From Brachypterus glaber (lineage: Eukaryota; Arthropoda; Insecta; Coleoptera; Kateretidae): a DNA stretch of 64,000 nucleotides. Position 1 is the stretch's first letter; every line of letters begins with the position of its first letter. The notes under the pieces are model-generated. The model did no database searches. It saw only the letters and a list, made by a program, of their open reading frames with translations, and was not told the DNA's origin. A program made the translations under genes and the position numbers. The DNA lies in contig OY294049.1 of NCBI GenBank assembly GCA_958510825.1, forward strand, positions 186,001-250,000. The letters run 5' to 3'. Shown piece by piece: positions 35,199 to 47,394 of the stretch.

Positions 35199-35922
35199 AT
35201 ACACTGCCAGTAAAAAAGCTTTCCCATTTTATCACCTGCTCGTAAAATAGATTTTCTATTATCAGATTCACTTCCAGCAACCTCAAAAACGTCAATATAC
35301 CAATTTTCACAAAAATCACCCCCCACCCCTAAGGGGGTGGGTTTCAAAAAATATATTTCAAGATTCATTTTTATCAACCTCAAAAACCCCTATCTACAAA
35401 TTTTCACGAAAATTTGGAAAACATTTCAAAATATTTACCCCCTCACCCCCTCGGGGGTGGAGTTAGAGAAATTTTATTATCAGATTCAATTTCAGCAACC
35501 TTAAAAACCTCTATATAGCAATTTTAAATTTTTTCTAAAAAAATGTATTTTCCCCTTCCGCACGCCAAAGTACACCAAAAACAATCCCGAGCGAGAACTT
35601 TTGGTAAAATACCTGTATGCCAAAATTCAAGTCTCTAGCTTAAAGCGTTCTTAAGTTATCGTGCTTACAAGATTTCCCGGACAGACCGATCGACGGACAA
35701 TTTTTTTTTTGCTTGAAATTGATTTATATATATTTTTTTTTTAATCATTTATTCAAAAAACCAGAAATTTACATTTATATGGTTCATCCCCTTAAATACT
35801 TACATAGTACCTATAATATATTACATATCAACTTATAGACCTATATATTACATAACTACACGTTACAACTGTTAAAAAAATATTTAAAAAATATACCTAC
35901 ATTCAAATTAATTACATCTACA

Positions 35923-37422
35923 TCACAGTAAGTTTTGACTTAAAATATGCTTTTTTAGTTTAATCTTAAATTGTTTATATGGTAAGATTTTTAACTCATT
36001 AGGTAAGTTATTAAAGCATGAAGCTCCTTTGTGCAAGACTGATTTTATTCCCAAATTAGTTTTAAATATTGGAAGATTAATATTTAAATTATCTCTGATC
36101 ATGTAATCATGAAATTCTGACCTTAGATTTAATTTTATATTAGAGTGCCTTATATTTTCGCGGATTTGTTTAATAAATATTGAGTTTTGATATTCATAAA
36201 CAGCGTGAAGTGACATAACTTTAAAGTTCAAATAAATGTCCTTGGTATGGTATGTCCATGGTAGTGAAAAAAGTATTTTAAGAGCTTTATTTTGAAGTAT
36301 CTTAATAGGTTTTAGTAAATTCTCAGTTGCCTGATACCAGAGAATTGTCAGGTACTGTATATGGCTGTGTATAAGTGCATAGTAAATTGATTTGAGAAGA
36401 TTTTTATTTATTTTTTTTAACCTACACAATATGCCCACTGGAGCAACCTTTATCCTTAGAGAATCAATTTGTTCTCTCCAAGTTAACGTCTCGTCAATCA
36501 GCAAGCCTAGATACTTAGTTTTTTGTATATAATTTAAAGTGTGAGTACCAAAGGTTATTGGATCTTTTGTATTTACTGTTTTCTTATATACATACATATA
36601 TCCAGACTTGCTAATGTTGAGGGTTAGCTTGTGAGATCGAAGCCACTCTGATATAAGGATCATGTCATTTTGAATGTTAGCTCGAATTGTCTCAACTGAT
36701 TCTGAGAAGTAAACAATTGTAGTGTCGTCAGCATATAAACTGATTTTTCCTTTTAGCTTAAGATTAGCTATAGAGTTTATATAGATTAAAAAAAGTGTGG
36801 GTCCGAGGATTGAACCTTGTGGAACACCACATTGTATATTTTTAGTATTTGATATAAAATTGTTAGTATCCACACATTGTTTTCTTCCTGTTAAGTAGTT
36901 CTGGAACCAGTTGAGACAATTCCACCTAATTCCTAATAATTCAAGTTTTTGCAATAAGATTTGAAAATTTACTGTGTCAAATGCCTTACACAGGTCAAGC
37001 GACACCAGAGCACATTTAAGATTTTTATCGATATTCACTTGCATGTCTGTTATAAGATCAACTGCAGCAGAGGTGGTGTCACTTGACCTGCGAAAGCCAT
37101 ATTGACACTGGTAGAGAAAGTCTATTTCCTTAAGATAATCTAAAAGTCTGTTATTAATAGTACGTTCAAAGATTTTGGACAAGATTGGTAATACTGACAC
37201 TGGTCTATAATTGTTACAGTCTTCTGGGTCGCCTCCTTTATGTAGCGGCGTTATTATACCCACTTTGCAATTGAGTGGAACCTCTCCGTTAGTCATGGAT
37301 TGATTAATGCACTTACATAGGATTGGTGTTAGTTCTTCCTCACATAGTTTCACAGATTTTACATCTACGTTGTCAAACCCTGTAGCTTTATTTACATCTA
37401 GCGATTTTATAATTGTTTTAAC
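35923..37422 (-). pseudogene. LINE ORF2: reverse transcriptase domain
   Basis: The RT motifs are complete: KGGDPEDCNNYRPVSVLP, SLDLCKAFDTVN (catalytic Asp of motif A), GVPQGSILGPTLFLIYIN (motif B) and YADD (motif C). A C-terminal region follows, ending SQNLL. The open frame starts after an in-frame TAA at about 37424, where EFTAVTEE*VKTIIKSLDVN would otherwise be continuous with the linker. Except for that stop the RT looks intact, suggesting a fairly recent insertion. Confidence 0.88.
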
Positions 37423-37424
37423 TT

Positions 37425-38697
37425 ATTCTTCAGTTACTGCTGTAAATTCCATTATAGCATCAGATTTAATTTCATTTTCCGTTTTAATTTCTGTGTGAGG
37501 AATTTTTTCTGATAAGTTCGACCCAATATTTACAAAAAAGTTATTAATCTCTTCAGACACATCTCTTCCTGCTTTCAACTGCCCAGTTTTTGTTTTAATT
37601 GTTATTTCTTTTTTTCTCCTATTTTTTTTTGTTAGTAACTATTGTATTTATAATCTTCCAAGTTTTCTTATTGTCTCTATTCACTTTTTCTATGCATTTT
37701 TGGTCATATGCTATTTTCGCTGCTTGAACTTCACTTTTTACTTTTTTTCCTGCCTGTGCATATTTTTGTTTCAAATAGAGATTGTCAGGATTTTTCTTGC
37801 TTTTTTTATATAAGTAATCTCTTTCTTTCATTGCATCTAGTACAGCTAAGGTAATCCATACTTTACTATTGTCTCTAATTTTATTTTTGTACTCTTTATA
37901 TTTTGTATTGTTTTGAAAACATTTCACAATTAAATTGTAGTTTTCATCAGTCGAGTTCAAAGAGTTGAATGTCTCATTTAGGAGCTTCAGGGATTTTTTA
38001 ATTTTTTCAATATCAACAATCTTTTTTTTAAATAGTTTTTGCTTATTACTTTTTGGAGAATCAACTTTTATATTCAGTATCTGTATGTTATGATCACTCA
38101 AACAGTTATCAATCACAGCTAATCGGTCCATGGTTTTATTACAATTTGTCATCACATGATCTATTAGAGTATTAGATATTTTCTTCTTTCTATGTTTCTT
38201 TCTAGTTGGTATACTATCGTTGTAAAAATAAAAACCGTTTGAGAGACACATATCCATATAGTAATTTGTATGCCTGCTATTATTCAAGAGATCTACATTT
38301 AGATCTCCAAAAAAATAGGCCTCTTTATCACTTAATTCTTGTTGTTCATTATTTAGAAGGTAAGTCATATCATTATTATTATAATCTGGCGGTTTATAAA
38401 TCACTCCAAAGTATTTATTTAATTTGGTTAATTTTATCACTACCAGTGAAAGATTTATTTCCTCGACAGTGTTAACAATTTTAAAATCTAGTCCTTCCTT
38501 TATAAATATAGCTGTTCCTCCTCCTCTTTTTGATCGGCTGGCATAGACTGAATTAAAATTTGGAAAATTAAAATATTTCTGTTCATGTTTCTTTACCCAA
38601 GTTTCAGTAATCATGAGCAGATGTATTTCTTGTTTAATTTGTGAAATGATGACTTCAATGTCATATAATTTGTTTTTAATTGAACGACTGTTAATAT
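37425..38697 (-). pseudogene. LINE ORF2: AP-type endonuclease and linker
   Basis: This carries the endonuclease/exonuclease/phosphatase fold motifs: ITETWV (catalytic Glu), GDLNVDLLN (Asp/Asn), LIDHVMTN and LSDHNI (Asp/His). A lysine-rich linker ends NTIVTNKKK at 37619. A frameshift in the poly-A run near 37620 moves the rest (EITIKTKTGQLKAGRDVSEE and EINNFFVNIG) to another frame, which runs to the TAA before the RT. Residues upstream of NSRSIKNK belong to family-R DNA, not to the LINE. Confidence 0.85.
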
Positions 38698-38808
38698 AAA
38701 TATAAATATCGACATAAAACGTCATAAAACGCAAAAATTCGCAAAAAAATTTTTGCACGAATACAAGGCTTTCCGAATTTTTGAAAATTTTCAAAATGGG
38801 AAAGCAAA

Positions 38809-40192
38809 ATAACATCTTCAACCCCAATAAATGAAAAATTTATCCTTAAATTGACAAAAAAGTCAAATTCAATCACCGAACACAATAAACAAAAAATCGC
38901 AGCCCTTTGAAATTTTCAGGGTTTTTTTTTATGACACTTTAAGGTTCAAAAGCTAGTCAATATCCTTAGTCTATCCATTATTTGCAAAGTTATGCCAAGT
39001 TAAGCGAATATCCCTAAATATCCAATGTTTTACCTCTTTTTCAATCAACATTTTCCCACGGATTTTTTTTTTGTTGTCATAAACCAATAATTAGATAGAT
39101 AGATAGATAGATATATTTATTATCTTTAGGCTATTTTACAATAGATAGAGTCGTCAGACAATAGATAGAGTCGTCAATTACGGCCTGTAGAATACTTTGT
39201 AGTTTTTAAAATCCTACTTAAATTTTCTGTACGATCATTTAATGAGAAATAATAAAGTAATAATTCCCGAGTAATTTATTACCCAAACTGACTTTTTTGG
39301 TTTTTTAATGACGATAACTCGGCGAAAAATCATCGTACAAGGCTTTTGGACCACTTAAATTAAAGAAGATAAAATTATATAAACAAGCCCAAGTAATACG
39401 CTTAGATTTTACAGCTTAAATTGGCTGTACCTCGCATTTTAAACCAGCGTTTAGCTTTATTTCGGTAATTTGGTTTACTGTATTTAGGATTTTTTATTAA
39501 GCGCAGCCAATAAATAGTACAAAATAACACCACAGCTATTTGTGTTCTTTTTTATATACTTTAAAACTAGCTTAAAACAATTAAAAATAATAGAAATTTA
39601 ATGCATTTTAAAACCGCTTAATGCTAATGCTAACATTATTGCCTAGAGTCACTCACTTTTATTGTCAAAATGGTTATCCATCCGGCGGTAAATAACGGAA
39701 CTAATTCATTACAGAAATCTCTAACCTAAAATAATAGATAAGCCCAAAACATGTAAGATGTAAGTAAATAATTTTAAATACCTAAAATATTTATTTTTCA
39801 GTAATAAAGCTTATTTTACAGGGGTTGTTTTAAAGCTTTGGGGTTCAAGGCAAAATGTATAATATAATAACTTTTCGACTTCACTATGTTCAGCGACTTT
39901 TCTTTAATAGTTAAATATGTTTAATTTTTAATTTGAACTTGTAGTTTATTTTTTATTCATATTTTTCCGAAAGGCTAAAAATATCAATAAATCGTTATTT
40001 AAACATAAAAGACTGATTGAGTAGGCATGTATTTATTTGAAATCACTCAAAAAATAATCTGTCAATTTAAAAAGTATTAAAAATCAGGAAAGATCTGTGA
40101 AAATTTCGAATTACTTTAAAAATTAAAGGAAAAAATGGCAAATTATAGATGTTTATTTTAATGGATATGAGTATTAAATGACACAAAAATTA
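38809..40192. other. AT-rich intronic spacer
   Basis: A short (GATA)n run is at about 39095-39115, followed by two copies of ATAGATAGAGTCGTC (39140-39175). Otherwise no gene or repeat boundary is supported. Confidence 0.5.
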
Positions 40193-41303
40193 AACACACT
40201 GTCCATTAAAAGAGCTTTCCCATTTTACACCTCCGCGCGTAAAATGGATTTTTTTATTATCAGATTCACTTTCAGCAACCATAAAAACTTTAATATAAAA
40301 ATTTTCACGAAAACTACCCTCTGCCCCTTTGAGGGTGAAGTTAGAATTTTGTTATAATCAGATTCCCTTTCAACAACCTCAAAAACCCCATTATACCAAT
40401 TTTCACGAAAACTACCCCTCACCCCTCAGGGGGTGGATTTAGAATATTTTTATTATCAGATTCACTTTCAGCAACCTCAAAAACCCCAATACTCCAGTTT
40501 TCACGAAAACTACTCCCTGCCCCTCAGGGGTGAAATTAGGAAAAAAAAATGTGATAATAAAAATCAATTTCACGCGCGGAGGTGAAAAATGGGAAAGCTC
40601 TTTTACTGAGCAGTTTTTTATTATCATATTTGGTTTCAGCAACCTTGAAAACCCTTATATACCAACTTTCAGAAAATCACCCCCCACCCCCTGGGGGTAG
40701 GGGTAGAGTTAGACCATTTTTATTATCAGATTCACTTCCAGCAACCTCAAAAACGTCAATATACCAATTTTTACAAAAATCACCCCCACCCCTAAGGGGG
40801 TGGGTTTCAAAAAATATATTTCAAGATTCATTTTTATCAACCTCAAAAACCCCTATCTACAAATTTTCACGAAAATTTGGAAAACATTTCAAACTATTTA
40901 CCCTCTCACCCTCTCGGGGGTGGAGTTAGAGAAATTTTATTCAGATTCAATTTCACCAACCTTAAAAACCTCTATATAGCAATTTTAAATTTTTTCTAAA
41001 AAAAATGTATTTTTCCCCATTTGCCCCCCTTGCCGCACGCCAATGTTCACCAAAAACAATCCCGAGCGAGAACTTTTGGTAACATACCTGTATGCCAAAA
41101 TTCAAGTCTCTATTTTAAAGCGTTCTTAAGTTATCGTGCTTACAAGATTTCCCGGACAGACCGATCGACCGACAATTTTTTTTTTTTGCTTGAAATTGAT
41201 TTATATCGACATAAAAAGTCATAAAACGCAAAAATTTGAAAATTTTTGCACGAATACAAGGCTTTCCGAAATTTTTAAAATTTTCAAAATGGGAAAGCAA
41301 AAT
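40193..41303. mobile_element. Repeat family R, copy C (uninterrupted)
   Basis: It runs from ACACTGTCCATTAAAAGAGC to GGGAAAGCAAAAT. Tandem ~100-bp units have TTTTATTATCAGATTCACTT, CAGCAACCTCAAAAACCCC and CCCCTCAGGGG. The copy lacks both the foldback present in copy A and the LINE present in copy B, so it serves as the empty-site reference. An internal CACTTTCAGCAACC duplication gives unit-number variation. Confidence 0.8.
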
Positions 41304-41889
41304 GATGTACTCAAATTCTAACATTGTAATAATTTGACAAGTGACAGTTGAGTGGGTAAAATAAATAATTATCCACTCAATAAAGTAAAAGCCACACGGG
41401 GGTTATTATTGAGTTTATCTATTTAAAATAAAGCTGGTAATTGTCTTATTATCTGTATGTATTGGATAAACGTATTATGTTTTTATTACAAATAAATAAA
41501 ATTATTCTAAACACCGCCTTATTTTCTAATAATACATATTTTATTATGGTACCGGATCTTGGTTGGTTTCTAATAATACATATTTTATTATGACACAGGA
41601 TCTTGTAGTAATTATTCCATGTTCTGATATTATGGTTTACAAAAATTTCCATTTAAATTTTTAACACAAGCAGTTTTTCTAGTTTTCGCCAAAACCATAC
41701 TTATTTCTTATTTTTCTACAGAATTTTATTTTCAAATATATTAATTTTTATTGCCCATATTCTTAAAAATATAAATCCGCAATCAAGTTTTATTTTTCTT
41801 AGTTTTTTAATTATTGATTTCAATATTTTTCAATTTGACATACTATTTTTCGAGATATGTCACAATTAATTGATTTGATTGATTAACTA
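41304..41889. other. AT-rich spacer with short duplication
   Basis: TTTCTAATAATACATATTTT ATTATG occurs twice (41523-41548 and 41568-41592), enclosing GATCTTGGTTGG-like sequence. No gene is seen. Confidence 0.5.
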
Positions 41890-43390
41890 ATGTTAAATAG
41901 TATATTCTATAACTAGTATGGAATAGACAATATTCCGCGCGAGCGGAAAGTTTATCATACGAGCCGACAGGCGAGTATGACGGTCCCGCGAGCGCGGAAT
42001 GACTATTCCATACGTGTTGTAGACTATACTTTTTCTTCGACTGCAAATATGAAACACTGTATGGCTTTAAACTGCTGACAAGGTTAATAACAATGTTTCG
42101 TGTGACTCGACATTTTAAATGCAACAAAACACATATTTTTAAATAAAGCAATAATTGTTATTTAATAATTTTATCAAATCAGTACTTAAAAAAGATTTTT
42201 ATTTAAATTTAGCACATATTTACAAATTATAATGCAAAAATTGAAGCTTATGTCAGATTGTTGCCCAGGTAGCAAAATAACATGACATTCACGTGAAAGT
42301 CACGTTAATATGTGACATGTGATGTTAAGATTGTAGTCTCATTTAACAAGAATGTAGCATGGTGGGGATGTCCTAAGTCCGCCCCTAATAACATCACACA
42401 ATGACATCCCGAAAATAACGTGTTTGTGACATCATAAATCCACATTCCTGTTATATCTAATATCTTATGGATGCCGTTATTGGTACTTTAATATTTAAAT
42501 AATATTCTAGGATGTTAGCTTTTTCTAAATTAAAACCATTAAAAACGCCATATCCCTATAAAAAATCGGATTTAGAATCAATCAGTAATTGAAACAATCA
42601 TAGATTGAAACAGATATTCTAAATACGAAATTGCAGATTAAGCGGAGAATATATTCCTTTAATCCGTGTCCGTAGTCTTGAGAAGCCCGGCAGAGCCCCC
42701 TATCCATTGGAAATCGTATAATGTGTATACAATTTCCTTATAATAATTTACTCTATCAACATCATCTTATATCGATTTTTTTGCTTCGAACGTCGGTGAG
42801 AAGAAAAATAACATGACATTCACGTGAAAGCCACGTTAATATGTGACATGCGATATATTCACATTTCGCTAGGTTTGGACATGTCTCGCGTGTTACGTTG
42901 CAAATGTGATGTTAAATATATGTTATTTTTCAATATTATGTGATGTTATGATTTAGTTTAAAAATACACCCAAAAGTGATGTTAATTTCTTGTAATATAA
43001 CATCCCTTGCTACCTGGGTGTGACAGATATCAGATTTATATATTTAACAATAGATGGAGCAGTTTTAATTTTTTGAACTAAATTGATAAAAAACTGGTCA
43101 AATATTAAGAAAAACTAATAAACTTTATGTAATTTTAACGCAAAACTTTAAATTGCGTTAAATTATTCAATATTTCATAGTAAAATATATATAATTTTGC
43201 TACAGTTTTCTTTACTTTTTTAAACAAAAGATGGCACTACACGTGCTTATTCTAACACTTGATACGGAATGTTCATACCATATCTAGAGCTAGAATGGAT
43301 TCATTCTGTGTTTTAAAAGTTTGTGTATTTGCTTACATTCTAAAGCAGTCATAGAAAAAAAATTCATTTTACGATATAATAAACTAGAGT
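41890..43390 (-). mobile_element. Second copy of the element found at 28839-31922
   Basis: This is in reverse orientation relative to the first copy. It starts AGTATATTCTATAACTAG, then the GC-rich stem (GGAATAGACAATATTCCGCG ... CGCGGAATGACTATTCC). It lacks the LTR-like segment of copy 1 and instead carries the MITE 42264-43018. The right limit is about 43390. Confidence 0.78.
42264..43018. mobile_element. CCCAGGTAGCAA MITE with 2-bp TSD
   Basis: CCCAGGTAGCAA at the left and TTGCTACCTGGG at the right are flanked by TG. The sister element (31640-31660, complement) has the continuous sequence without it. A 40-bp direct repeat (AACATGACATTCACGTGAAA) lies near the left end and at 42807. No ORF. 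Confidence 0.88.
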
Positions 43391-43767
43391 TTTAAGTTAA
43401 AAGATAAACACACACAACTATTGAAGAAAGGTTATTTATTTATTTATGTATTAGTTACTTATAAAATATAATAATATTTTAAATAAATTAAATTATTAAG
43501 GACAGAAATTTTTAATTTTAAACAAAATTATAAAAATATTAATTTATTATTCCATCAATCTTTTTTCTAATCATCGTACAGAGTGATATTTGTTAGACTG
43601 ACAGTTTCGGGCTGCTGGCCCTCTTCAGTACCAAGAGTCAACTCTGCACGCTGATTAAGAAAACGTTTTTAGACTTTGGCAAAAGGAATATAGCCATTAG
43701 ATTGATGTAGACTTGTGCGCCATCTATTTCTAGATGTAGACAACTACTCATACCTCTCCTAATCAAC

Positions 43768-44354
43768 AAAACTGGAAAAGTGGGGTTAAGTAAAATATCA
43801 TGTTTTCCATAAAATTTAGTTGTGTGAATGTGGATTATTTAAATGGGGTTATGCCTGTTTGAAAAATAAGGTTAGTTTAACTATGTCAAAAATCATATGT
43901 TATTCTATGCATTTGTGTTTAGTAAATACTATTTGGATTTTGAAGCGTATCTGTATTGTTAATTACTGTATTTCTGCTCTAAAATATCCCTATTCTAAAA
44001 TGTCTATTATTAAATCCCCTTATCAGTATATTTTGTATCTAATAAACTTGTTTTAAATACCTTTATTTTTAAAAAACACTACTAGTATATTGGTCTCCTA
44101 CAACTAGGTATTCCTCATAGTTCCTTAATTTAAAAATTATAATTATGGGTTTTACACGAGTATTCTTCGAGTATTCTTGTTTTTCTGCTTTATCTCTCCC
44201 AATTTTAAAAAAATACACCAACATTTTTTGACTTTGACATTGTAGTGGCAATAACAATATTGACACTAAATTTATTAACAAGTAAACAAATATTTGTCAA
44301 ATGAAAGATAGTTCACAATGTATTTTTTTTTTATAACCCCACTTTTCCAGTTTT
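43768..44354. mobile_element. GGAAAAGTGGGG inverted-repeat element, short copy
   Basis: The ends AAAACTGGAAAAGTGGGGTT and CCCCACTTTTCCAGTTTT are inverted. The body is homologous to parts of 32386-34803, and it is the empty-site reference for the insertions there. Confidence 0.8.
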
Positions 44355-44651
44355 GTTGAAATGAACCGTATCAGATCGGACTAAATATATTTTTATTTAA
44401 TGTATTCTAATATCTATTTATTCATAATATTAAATTGATTTAATTAAAACAAAACGAGCTAAGCGCCAAATAAGGGCTTCTTAATGTGGGTTATTTAGCA
44501 GCCAGTCTACAAATGAGGGGTTCAGATCTAAAGTGAACCAAGTCCATAAAGGCGATTTTTTGATCTGCATTGATTCAAGAGATATTATTTAGTACTGTAA
44601 TAAACCGTCCATACCTCTGTCTTTGGACGGTAGATGGCACTAGTTCATTAA

Positions 44652-45006
44652 TTAAGAACAAACCAGGAGTTGCGTTCCTTACGCCGAACCGGCAACAAGT
44701 CTACGGCGCGACTATTTTATGTTAAAATGTGTTTGTAATGAAAATATTAATACTGCGAAACCGTTCTCCATATTTAAATTGAATATTTAATGTTTGTGAT
44801 ATACTTTTGTGGGCTAACCACGTTTTTTTTTTGAGGTTATGTTAATAAAAAAATTATATTTAGTTGAAACGATTGGAGAGACTCGCTTCAAGTCTCTAAT
44901 AATTGTATCTGGTCAAAAAGAACGAGAATTCAAGACCATTAAGTCCTTTTGGGTCACTTTAATTTAGTGTCCAAAAGGACATTTTGAAGAAGAAGAAGAA
45001 GAACAA
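44652..45006 (+). mobile_element. Retroposed segment (SINE-like) with (GAA)n tail and 13-bp TSD
   Basis: ACTAGTTCATTAA at 44639-44651 is repeated exactly at 45007-45019. The 355-bp insert ends in GAAGAAGAAGAAGAAC, as expected for a target-primed retroposon with a simple tail. It contains the inverted pair AAGTCCTTTTGGGT ... GTCCAAAAGGAC near the tail. No protein is encoded, and clear pol III boxes were not recognised. Confidence 0.72.
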
Positions 45007-46374
45007 ACTAGTTCATTAAATAAAAACAAACAACTTTAAATGTATATATCTAGAATAACAGTTTAAATAAATTTATGGACTTGGTCCACATTAGCTTTGA
45101 ACCCCTCAACTATCACTCTGTACGATGATTGGAAAATAGATTGATGGAATATTTAATTAATATTTTTATAATTCTAATTAAAATTAAAAATTTCTACCCT
45201 TTTCAAAAAACTTTCACGGTTCACCTGGGCAATTTTAAATAAAAATTTCGTGGACCCCTATATTTTTTGGAGTAAAACATACCTGGTGACATAAGAAATC
45301 AATTTCTATTTAAAAGAAAATCGTAAAAGATACACTTTTTTAGACAGATAAAAAAAAACGTTTTTTTGAGTAATAGGGTGTGTCAAAAAATCCCTTAATT
45401 TCGAAATCGAAAATGCTCTCTGGCTCAAAAGTTGCTCCTTAGTAAAAAACGGAGGCCACTTAAAAATGAGCCAAATCAATTAAAGTTTGGAGGTAGCTCA
45501 AAGCACTCAAACTCTGAAAAAAAAATCGGTACCTGTTTTTCGGATAAAAACTGATTGTATATAAAATTGAGGAAATTCTGAAGGGTTTCTTTGGTAATAT
45601 TTAGAAACAATAATAATTGTGAGAAACATTAAAAAATATATCCTCCCTCCCTTAAGTTAGAACATAAAAAAACGCCAATTATTTGAAGATATCGTGATTT
45701 TTTTTAAAAATAGGTCATATTTAAAAGGACAACTTCCTTAGGAATGATTTTTTGACCAAGGTGCATATAAATTTTTGCTCTGTTAAATATCCAACCATTA
45801 CTAAAATATTTGTTTTTGGCTTTATATTTTTTATATTTTTTTATTTTTGTTTCTTGATGCGTAAAAATTTACTTTAAATGCATTTATCTTTAAAACGGTT
45901 AAACCTGCGATGTTACACCACAGAAACTTTTACGTGTATTTTTACATAAAAAAGTAGTGTAGTCAGGTATATATGCTTATATACTAATATATAAGTTTGC
46001 AGATTTTTTGTTTAAAACTATTTTTTATGAACTTTTTAAAACTTGCAAAAATTAAATTTTAGCGAAATCTTCAAATAATTGGCGTTTTTATGTTCTAACT
46101 TAAGGGGAGGGGGCATATAATTTTTTTAGTTCCTTAAAATTATTATTGTTTCTAAATATTACCAAAGAAACCATCCAAAATTTCCTCAATTTTATATACA
46201 ATCAGTTTTTATCCGAAAAACAGGTACCGATTTTTTTGTAGTTTGAGTGCTTTGAGCTACCTTTAAACATTCATCGATTTGGCTAATTTTTGAGTGGCCA
46301 GTGGTTTTTACTAAGGAGCAACTTTTGAGTCAGAGAGCATTTTCGATTTCGAAAATCTGGATTTTTTGACACAC

Positions 46375-47231
46375 CCCAGTCAACACAAATACATGGCAGG
46401 AACATAGCAGGTACATAACCACTGTTCTATGTGATGTTGCAGACATGTAATTTTTATAGTCCATGTATAGTCCTTGGACTTTAACAATTCCGCCTCAAGT
46501 TATGTATCAGCTACATAACATGCTACATATCAGATACATACTAGGTACATAACAATAAAAGTAGGCGTTTCCGAATTTTACTTGTTATGGAGTGCATCAT
46601 AGATTTAGACATGGTGAACATTTTTACGTCTTTTTGATAAACCTAATAATTAAAGTATATAAATATCTTTATATGTAGCATCCATCAGGCAAAATTCTTA
46701 TACGATGTGCATTTTTACTGTGAAAGCAAACTTTATACCAGGCTTAAAAATCATGGGCCACATAAAAAGCCAATTTTTAGAGAAAAAATAGCAAATAATC
46801 ATTTTAAAAAAATATATATATTTTAATTTTTTGTCTAACATTATCTAAAATCGGTTTAGTTGTCTAAAAATACATGCGTTTCTACTACTACTACTGTTAT
46901 TATTAACAACAATTTTAAGAATATTAGTGATTCTAACCTATAAAAACTAAAATAATATAGACGCCATATTTAGTATTGAATTCATAACATTTTATGTATC
47001 GTGTATGTTCTCGTACCATATATATGATACATAACATGCAATATTGCATGTTATGTATCATACATATGTATGTTACATCTTATGTAATATGGCACATGTA
47101 ACGTAAAAAATCTTTCTGTTATAGGGCATGTTATGTAGCATACATATGTATGTTATGTCTCATGTAATATGGCACATGTTACCTAAAAAATCTTTCTTTA
47201 CCATGTTGCATCCATATATGTGCGGACTGGG
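46375..47231. mobile_element. CCCAGTC MITE with AC target duplication
   Basis: CCCAGTC...GACTGGG is flanked by AC (46373-46374, 47232-47233). The matching arm in copy 1 (34107-34140) is uninterrupted. The body is rich in ACATAACATG/CATGTTATGTA words in both orientations. Ends resemble those of 42264-43018. Confidence 0.85.
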
Positions 47232-47329
47232 ACCCTACTACTAAAAAAAACGTTTTTTTATCTGTCTATAAAAGTGTATCTTTTACGATTTTCTTTCAAA
47301 TGGGAATTGATTTCTTATGTTATCAGGTA

Positions 47330-47394
47330 GTGTAGTAGTAAGGGTGAGGAGGCTACAAGCCAGGCAACTAGGCCATTATGGCCCTTTTTGCCAC
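47330..47394. mobile_element. 65-bp insertion with 11-bp TSD
   Basis: GTTATCAGGTA at 47319-47329 is repeated at 47395-47405. The insert starts GTGTAGTAGTAAGGGTGAGG and contains GGCCATTATGGCC. It is absent from foldback copy 1 (34203-34220). It may be a truncated retroposon. Confidence 0.75.

Larger units (their letters stand above)
35733..38697 (-). mobile_element. 5'-truncated CR1/Jockey-type LINE
   Basis: The minus-strand order is endonuclease, linker, reverse transcriptase, 3' UTR, AATAAA (in GAATAAATGATT near 35745) and a poly(A) stretch. The empty target is visible in family-R copy C (GATTTATATCGACAT near 41206). The 5' end is cut within the first endonuclease motif (NSRSIKNKL). Two lesions interrupt ORF2, so it is not an intact element. 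Confidence 0.88.
35199..38808. mobile_element. Repeat family R, copy B, split by a LINE
   Basis: The left part (35199-35732: ACACTGCCAGTAAAAAAGCT, CACCCCCTCGGGGGTGGAG, CCGGACAGACCGATCG) and the right part (about 38697-38808: TCGACATAAAACGTCATAAA, CAAGGCTTTCCGAA) join to give the uninterrupted order seen in copy C (40193-41303). The LINE at 35733-38697 is therefore a later insertion. Confidence 0.8.
43502..45200. mobile_element. Inverted-repeat element hosting two later insertions
   Basis: AGAAATTTTTAATTTTAA, ATTATAAAAATATTAAT, TTCCATCAATC and ATCATCGTACAGAGTGATA at 43503-43590 recur inverted at 45105-45200. The interior contains the GGAAAAGTGGGG element (43768-44354) and a retroposed segment (44652-45006). 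Confidence 0.75.
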
